From assembly GCA_023264755.1 (NCBI GenBank), contig JAHFVB010000081.1, forward strand, positions 1 through 12,299: DNA of 12,299 nucleotides. Reading direction: 5' to 3'. This stretch comes from Mycobacterium sp. (GTDB lineage: Bacteria; Actinomycetota; Actinomycetes; Mycobacteriales; Mycobacteriaceae). The notes under the pieces were generated by a model. The model did no database searches. It worked only from the letters and a program-made list of their open reading frames with translations, and was not told the DNA's origin. Made by a program: the position numbers and the translations under genes. Shown piece after piece: positions 8,636-12,299 of the stretch (position 1 is its first letter; the number at the start of each line of letters is the position of its first letter).

Positions 8636-9807
8636 CGTTCAGCGTCGACGACGTCGGCTATCTGGCCGGCGAAGCCGGACGGCGGGCTCTCGACGAGGTC
8701 GCCGGCCTGGCGTTCAGCGACTCCAGTCGGATTGCCGACATCGCCTCGGTGCGAACACGTTTCGGTGATCGAGCCGCGGTGCTCGTCGAGACCACTCTGC
8801 TGAGGCGCAAGGCGGTGGCCAAGTTCACCGACTCCGGCAATTGGCTCTTCACCGACGAAGCACTCCAACAGGCCACCGCCGAACCGGTCGCCCGCCATCG
8901 GGCCCGTCGACTCGCCGGCGCCGTGGTGCACGACGTCACCTGCTCGATCGGCGCCGAGCTCGTGGCCCTTCGGGATACGGCCAGTTGCGTAGTCGGGAGT
9001 GACCTGGATCCGGTGCGCTTGGCGATGGCCCGCCACAACGTGGGCGGGCAGGGATCCGGGGTCGAGCTCTGCCGCGCCGACGCGCTGCGTCCGGTCACCC
9101 GCGACACCGTCGTCGTCGCCGACCCCGCGCGCAGAAGTGGGGGACGCCGGCGGTTCGATCCGCGGTCCTACGCCCCGCCGCTTGATCAGTTGTTCGAGAC
9201 CTATGCCAACCGCGACATGGTCGTAAAGTGCGCGCCGGGAGCAGATTTCGACGAGCTGCGCAGGATCGGGTTCCGCGGTGAGATCGAGGTGACCTCGCTG
9301 GCCGGTAGTGTCCGTGAAGCCTGTCTCTGGTCACCCGGATTGGCCAGCGCCGCGGTCACCAGACGCGCGACGATCCTGGATCGTGGCGAACAGCTGACCG
9401 ATGCCGAACCCGACGACTGCGCCGTCGCCTCGGCCGGACGATGGATCGTCGACCCCGACGGTGCGGTGGTGAGATCGGGGCTCGTTCGGCAATACGCGGC
9501 GCGCCACGGACTTTGGCAGCTCGACCCCGATATCGCGTACCTGTCCGGAGCCGAATTGCCCGACGGGGTCCGCGGATTCGAGGTGATGGCGACAGTCGAC
9601 TTTCGGGAGCGCGTGCTGCGACAAGAGCTTTCGGCGCGCGACGTGGGTGCGCTGGAGATCCTGGTGCGGGGGCTCGACGTCGACCCGGATGCGCTGCGGA
9701 CCCGCCTGCGCCTGCGCGGTTCGCAGCGGCTTGCCCTCGTGGTCACCAGGATCGGGACGGGTGGCTCCAGCCGGGCGCTGGCCTACATTTGCCGACCTTC
9801 GCGCTGA
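8563..9807 (+). CDS. THUMP-like domain SAM methyltransferase family protein (Rv3037c-type), start uncertain
   Basis: The conserved protein begins near nt 8638 (FSVDDVGYLAGEAGRRALDE) and runs about 389 residues. Seen: an N-terminal helical part with RTRFGDRAAVLVETTLLRRKA, a SAM-site motif DVTCSIGAEL (from nt 8932) with GSDLDPVRLAMARHN, a motif IV-like VADPARRSGGRRRFDP, and a C-terminal THUMP-like domain around EILVRGLDVDPDALR. It resembles RNA-type methyltransferases, though in M. tuberculosis it was discussed as a candidate for methylglucose lipopolysaccharide methylation because of its locus. No ATG, GTG or TTG lies immediately before the conserved region. The nearest upstream starts are TTG 8563 (used here) and GTG 8539, both inside the previous gene; the next downstream is GTG 8749, about 352 residues and near the M. 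tuberculosis annotation (about 358). The repeat at 8602-8622 sits where the start would be expected. Confidence 0.8.
   Translation: MVLQRDGDGDQTWGSGATGEESVVAFSVDDVGYLAGEAGRRALDEVAGLAFSDSSRIADIASVRTRFGDRAAVLVETTLLRRKAVAKFTDSGNWLFTDEALQQATAEPVARHRARRLAGAVVHDVTCSIGAELVALRDTASCVVGSDLDPVRLAMARHNVGGQGSGVELCRADALRPVTRDTVVVADPARRSGGRRRFDPRSYAPPLDQLFETYANRDMVVKCAPGADFDELRRIGFRGEIEVTSLAGSVREACLWSPGLASAAVTRRATILDRGEQLTDAEPDDCAVASAGRWIVDPDGAVVRSGLVRQYAARHGLWQLDPDIAYLSGAELPDGVRGFEVMATVDFRERVLRQELSARDVGALEILVRGLDVDPDALRTRLRLRGSQRLALVVTRIGTGGSSRALAYICRPSR
8602..8622 (+). repeat. Dispersed copy of the 34-bp repeat core at the methyltransferase/THUMP junction
   Basis: This 21-nt stretch matches positions 11933-11953, the core of the tandem repeat, at 19 of 21 bases; the differences are at the 8th and 15th bases. 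It encodes most of the methyltransferase's final tail and, in another frame, the segment just before the conserved start of the next protein. Confidence 0.65.
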
Positions 9808-9816
9808 GGCCACGGG

Positions 9817-9858
9817 TATCCTTGCCTCGGCGGCGCCGGTGCTGCTACTTCCCGGAGG
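9817..9858 (+). promoter_or_regulatory. Promoter box and ribosome binding site for the secreted DUF3298 gene
   Basis: TATCCT at 9817-9822 fits the -10 pattern and would start a transcript about 35 nt before the gene. GGAGG at 9854-9858 lies 6 nt before the ATG at 9865, the best Shine-Dalgarno in the window. This gene is therefore leadered, unlike several neighbours. Confidence 0.55.
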
Positions 9859-9864
9859 TTTCAC

Positions 9865-10569
9865 ATGCGCATTCCGACTGCAGTCGCTGCGGCCCTGGCC
9901 GCGCTGGCAGCCGCTACGCTCAGCTGGTCGGGTATCGCCGTCGTGTCGGCGACGCCCCCCAAGTGCGCGGATCTCTCTGGCATCATGATCGGCCCGCTGA
10001 CCTGTCAAATTCAGGCCACCGACCCCGGCTACACGCTGAGCATCACCTATCCGACCGACTACCCCGACCTGGTCCCGGTCATCGACTACGTCAAGCAGAC
10101 CCGCGACGGCTTCCTCAACGTGGCGAAGATGCCGGACGGCCGCGCCATGCCCTACGAGCTCGAAACCACCGCCACCGAGTACAACTCGGGCGTGCCCCCG
10201 CGGGGCACGCAGTCGGTCGTGTTCAAGACCTATCAGGGGGTGGGTGGCGCCCATCCCACGACCTACTACAAGTCGTTCAACTGGGAGCTGGGGCTGCGCA
10301 AGCCGATCACCATCGACACCCTGTTCCGGGAAGGCACGCAGCCGTTCCCGCTCATCCTCCCGGTGGTGCAGAGCGAGTTGGAAAGGCAGCTCGGCCAGCC
10401 CGTGAACATCTCACCCACTGCGGGGCTCGACCCGCAGAAGTACGAGAACTTCGCCATCACCGACGACTCGATCATCTTCTTCTTCAGCCAGGGCGACCTG
10501 CTGCCGGAGGCCGCAGGCGCAGTTCAGGTGACGGTGCCGCGCGGTCCCATCGACGCGATGATCGCCTGA
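9865..10569 (+). CDS. Secreted DUF3298/RsiV-fold protein (TB22.2, Rv3036c-type)
   Basis: A 234-residue exported protein. Residues 1-29 are a Sec signal peptide, with a basic start, an Ala/Leu core and a likely cleavage after VSA. The mature protein has only two cysteines, C34 and C47, spaced to form one disulfide. It has the family signature GVGGAHPTTYYKSFNWEL followed by ITIDTLFREG, and a C-terminal ENFAITDDSIIFFFSQGDLLP segment. This is the MPT64/TB22.2/RsiV-like fold. M. tuberculosis Rv3036c has been reported, as I recall, as a cell-wall esterase; I see no classical GXSXG motif. The ATG is set by a strong GGAGG. The gene converges on the lipoprotein gene with 16 nt between stop codons. Confidence 0.9.
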   Translation: MRIPTAVAAALAALAAATLSWSGIAVVSATPPKCADLSGIMIGPLTCQIQATDPGYTLSITYPTDYPDLVPVIDYVKQTRDGFLNVAKMPDGRAMPYELETTATEYNSGVPPRGTQSVVFKTYQGVGGAHPTTYYKSFNWELGLRKPITIDTLFREGTQPFPLILPVVQSELERQLGQPVNISPTAGLDPQKYENFAITDDSIIFFFSQGDLLPEAAGAVQVTVPRGPIDAMIA

Positions 10570-10578
10570 CCCTTGCGC

Positions 10579-10594
10579 CCCGCCGTCAGGCGGG
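10579..10594. terminator. Short hairpin between convergent genes, candidate bidirectional terminator
   Basis: CCCGCC (10579-10584) and GGCGGG (10589-10594) form a perfect 6-bp GC stem with a 4-base loop holding the lipoprotein gene's stop codon. It follows the TB22.2-type stop by 9 nt. No T-tract is present on either side, so it could only be the U-less type suggested for mycobacteria. The stem is short. Confidence 0.35.
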
Positions 10595-11899
10595 AGCGAA
10601 CCCGTACACCTGACCGTCGCTGGTGGCTGCGACGACGTCGCGGTCGTGGCCGACCGACACCCCGACCGGGAAGCCGGTGGAGCCGGGTAGTGGATACCTG
10701 TTGAGCGTCCGGCCATCGGTGGGATCGAAGACCAGTACGGCCTGACCGGTACCGTCGGCCGGGCCGTCCCGGACCACGGTGTAGGCCACCTTTGCACCCG
10801 CCCGGCTGGACGTGGACAGCGGCGCCACGTCGTCGCGCGTCCACCGCACGTCGGCCTTGTCGCCGTCATCCTTGACGCCGACGAGTTTGGCGCCGGGTCC
10901 GCCGCCGACGACGATCAGTCCGTCCGGTGACACCGACGGCGGGGTCTGGGGCTGATAGCCCAGCGGCACCGACCACTTCGCCTTGCCGTCGGAGGTGCCC
11001 AGGGCCCAGAGTCGCCCGTCGCGGCCGGTTACGTACGCGGTGTTTCCGTCGGCCGACAGGGCCGGGCTGGCGATCGGGCCGCCGACCACGTCGGTACTGG
11101 TCCAGACGCGCGACAACAGTGGAGTCTGGCCCGGTCGGTAGCGCAGGCCGACGACCTCGGGGGCTTCGGCGTCGGGCTCCCACAGCGTGACGACGACCAT
11201 GTCGGTGGCCGGTGAGAAGGCCGGTGCCGCGGCGACCGGACAGCCCTTGTGGCCCGGCGCGCAGTCGGATAGGCCGCGCTGCGAGTCGGTGGGGTCGAGG
11301 CCTTCGACGAGATCCAACGAGGTGCCGACCACGTCGCCGCGGTGCGCATCGAATACCAACACCTGGCCCAGGTGCGTCACCACCAGCAGCTGGCCGGGAT
11401 TGAGGACGCGCGGTGTCGTCGGGAGCCCGATCACGGGCTTGCGCCAGCGGATCCACTGCGTCGGCGGGAACGACAGCATCGCCCCCGGTTGCCCGACGTA
11501 GAGATTGTCGAATCCGTCGAACAGCGGGCCGGACAGGCCACCGCCCTGCCACAGCCTGGAGCACCAGCGCTGGCGGCCCTTGTTGTCGGCCTCCCACACC
11601 ATCAGCGAGCATCCGCCCGCGGTCTGGGCATTCGCAGCCAGATAGTTGGTCGCGCCCGTCGAACCGAGCGCGACCTGGGCGCCGAGGCTGCCCTTGACCG
11701 AGCGCGTCCAGTCCAGCCGCAACGCATTCGCCCCGGACACGTCGACGTAGCTGCTGTTGGCGGCGTCGGCGTATTGGGCCGCCCAGCCGGGCGCGGGGTG
11801 GGCAGCTACCCAGGAGTCGGTGTTACCGCAGGAGCTCAGCAGGAGCGCGCCGCAAGCGGCGGCCGCGAACTGGCGCACGGTTCTTCGTCGAGCAGGCAT
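10586..11899 (-). CDS. PQQ-like beta-propeller lipoprotein (Rv3035-type)
   Basis: A 437-residue exported protein. The N-terminus MPARRRTVRQF, a short hydrophobic stretch and the lipobox LLSSCG (lipidated C24) indicate a lipoprotein signal; the RRTV pair weakly suggests Tat export. After that come several propeller blades with PQQ/WD-like repeats, such as VLVFDAHRGDVVGTSLDL, TAYVTGRDGRLWALGTSDG, VLVFDPTDGRTLNRYPLPG and a closing GQVYGFAPA. Such propellers usually serve as protein-binding scaffolds at the cell envelope; BamB is the known Gram-negative example. I see nothing that assigns a ligand or enzyme activity. The gene is on the opposite strand to its neighbours, as in M. tuberculosis, convergent with the TB22.2-type gene and divergent from the acyltransferase. 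A propeller-type regulator or sensor role is possible but unproven. Confidence 0.88.
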   Translation of the reverse strand: MPARRRTVRQFAAAACGALLLSSCGNTDSWVAAHPAPGWAAQYADAANSSYVDVSGANALRLDWTRSVKGSLGAQVALGSTGATNYLAANAQTAGGCSLMVWEADNKGRQRWCSRLWQGGGLSGPLFDGFDNLYVGQPGAMLSFPPTQWIRWRKPVIGLPTTPRVLNPGQLLVVTHLGQVLVFDAHRGDVVGTSLDLVEGLDPTDSQRGLSDCAPGHKGCPVAAAPAFSPATDMVVVTLWEPDAEAPEVVGLRYRPGQTPLLSRVWTSTDVVGGPIASPALSADGNTAYVTGRDGRLWALGTSDGKAKWSVPLGYQPQTPPSVSPDGLIVVGGGPGAKLVGVKDDGDKADVRWTRDDVAPLSTSSRAGAKVAYTVVRDGPADGTGQAVLVFDPTDGRTLNRYPLPGSTGFPVGVSVGHDRDVVAATSDGQVYGFAPA

Positions 11900-11908
11900 C
11901 GAGGTTCG

Positions 11909-11914
11909 AGCGTA
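11909..11914 (-). promoter_or_regulatory. -10 box TACGCT for the lipoprotein gene
   Basis: Read on the minus strand, TACGCT ends 9 nt before the ATG at 11899, so the mRNA would have a leader of only about 2-3 nt. No Shine-Dalgarno is seen. The first tandem repeat begins 11 nt upstream of this box and fills its -35 region. Confidence 0.45.
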
Positions 11915-11925
11915 GTGCTAGGCAC

Positions 11926-12027
11926 GGAGGGCGGGAGCGAAGCGACTGGGGAATGTCGTGGAGGGCGGGAGCGAAGCGACTGGGGAATGTCGCGGAGGGT
12001 GGGAGCGAAGCGACTGGGGAACGTCGC
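11926..12027 (+). repeat. Three tandem copies of a 34-bp repeat in a divergent promoter region
   Basis: Copies lie at 11926-11959, 11960-11993 and 11994-12027, with an exact 34-bp period and 102 bp in all. The shared core is GGGAGCGAAGCGACTGGGG. Copies 1 and 2 differ at only their last base (T or C); copy 3 differs from copy 2 at two positions, one in the GGAGGG start (GGAGGGT) and one near the end (GAACGTCGC). The unit is directional and not palindromic. A period of 34 is not a multiple of three, and no gene covers the array. It fills most of the 155-bp gap between the divergent lipoprotein and acyltransferase genes. A related single core lies at 8602-8622. Confidence 0.92.
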
Positions 12028-12040
12028 GTGCGGCCTCGCG

Positions 12041-12046
12041 TAGGCT
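12041..12046 (+). promoter_or_regulatory. -10 box TAGGCT for the acyltransferase gene
   Basis: TAGGCT fits TANNNT and ends 8 nt before the ATG at 12055, giving a leaderless or nearly leaderless mRNA. It starts 13 nt after the last tandem repeat, so the -35 position falls inside repeat copy 3. Confidence 0.55.
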
Positions 12047-12054
12047 GTCCCGCC

Positions 12055-12299
12055 ATGACGACGATGTGGGGCGCACCCATACACGTTCGCTGGCGGGGAT
12101 CCCGCTTGCGTGACCCGCGTCAGGCCAAGTTCCTCACCCGCGATTCGCTGCGCTGGGTGATCGCGAACAAGGCCTACACCCCCTGGTATCTGGTCAGGTA
12201 CTGGCGGCTGCTGAAGTTCAAGTTGGCCAATCCGCACATCATCACCCGCGGCATGGTGTTTCTGGGCAAGGGCGTGGAGATCCAGGCGACGCCGGAGCT
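12055..12299 (+). CDS. Hexapeptide-repeat acyl/acetyltransferase, 5' part (Rv3034c-type)
   Basis: The first 81 residues of a gene that continues past the right edge. The product begins MTTMWGAPIHVRWRGSRLRD, then a basic aromatic stretch TPWYLVRYWRLLKFKLANP, and reaches GMVFLGKGVEIQATPE, which looks like the first coil of a left-handed beta-helix of the LbetaH acetyltransferase family. Synteny points to M. tuberculosis Rv3034c (about 300 residues), an acetyltransferase-like protein next to methylglucose lipopolysaccharide genes. The start is the ATG at 12055; an in-frame ATG at 12064 is the alternative. The catalytic histidine and CoA-binding turns are outside the window, so activity cannot be judged. 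Confidence 0.75.
   Translation, partial: MTTMWGAPIHVRWRGSRLRDPRQAKFLTRDSLRWVIANKAYTPWYLVRYWRLLKFKLANPHIITRGMVFLGKGVEIQATPE

Noticed and set aside
9331..10254. Minus-strand ORF of 307 codons across the THUMP-like and DUF3298 genes
   Set aside because: It spans two clear plus-strand genes and their gap, with low-complexity translation; antisense shadow.
10589..10600. 12-base match (GGCGGGAGCGAA) to the 34-bp repeat at the 3' end of the lipoprotein gene
   Set aside because: Too short, stops matching right after, and is explained by the coding of the FAPA terminus and the hairpin; chance is likely.
11342..12043. Plus-strand ORF of 233 codons covering the start of the lipoprotein gene and the tandem repeats
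   Set aside because: It is antisense to the lipoprotein signal peptide region, and its end is translation of the 34-bp repeats (GGSEATGECRGG-type), whose period breaks the frame each copy.

Overview
The window is high-GC chromosomal DNA from a mycobacterium, probably a non-tuberculous, Mycolicibacterium-like species. The gene families, order and strands match, as I remember it, the M. tuberculosis block Rv3043c to Rv3034c: ctaD, serB2, an ABC ATPase, a Nudix hydrolase, echA17, a methyltransferase, a THUMP-like protein, the TB22.2-type secreted protein, an opposite-strand beta-propeller lipoprotein, and a hexapeptide acyltransferase. Species and locus equivalences come from memory of families and gene order, not from a search.

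Layout. Positions 1-2636 hold the 3' part of ctaD (cytochrome c oxidase subunit I) and serB2 (phosphoserine phosphatase). Positions 2649 to about 5270 interrupt the remembered order with an accessory block. It holds a MocR-type regulator on the minus strand, a divergent pair made of a 51-residue small ORF and a YczE-type membrane protein, and then the broken ends of two other genes: a ROK-family C-terminus on the minus strand and an unidentified C-terminus on the plus strand. The 63-bp divergent promoter region carries nested inverted repeats that look like an operator. Positions 5283-7593 are a tightly coupled operon (ATPase, Nudix, EchA17) with 4-nt start/stop overlaps. Positions 7604-9807 encode a SAM methyltransferase and a THUMP-like methyltransferase whose junction is overwritten by a short dispersed repeat. 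Positions 9865-11899 are a convergent pair, a secreted DUF3298 protein and a beta-propeller lipoprotein. Positions 11900-12054 are a divergent promoter region filled by three copies of a 34-bp tandem repeat. The acyltransferase gene runs off the right edge.

Function. The left end is respiration and serine synthesis. The middle operon is redox, nucleotide and acyl-CoA housekeeping. The right end adjoins the region that in M. tuberculosis has been linked to methylglucose lipopolysaccharide synthesis. The regulator plus YczE pair matches the published YczR-YczE association, in which a MocR regulator is linked to a DUF161/YitT-type membrane protein of unknown substrate. Several genes have a TANNNT box 6-9 nt before the start codon, the usual arrangement of mycobacterial leaderless or near-leaderless mRNAs. 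I saw no tRNA, rRNA, CRISPR array or intact insertion sequence. No gene-free stretch exceeds 300 bases.
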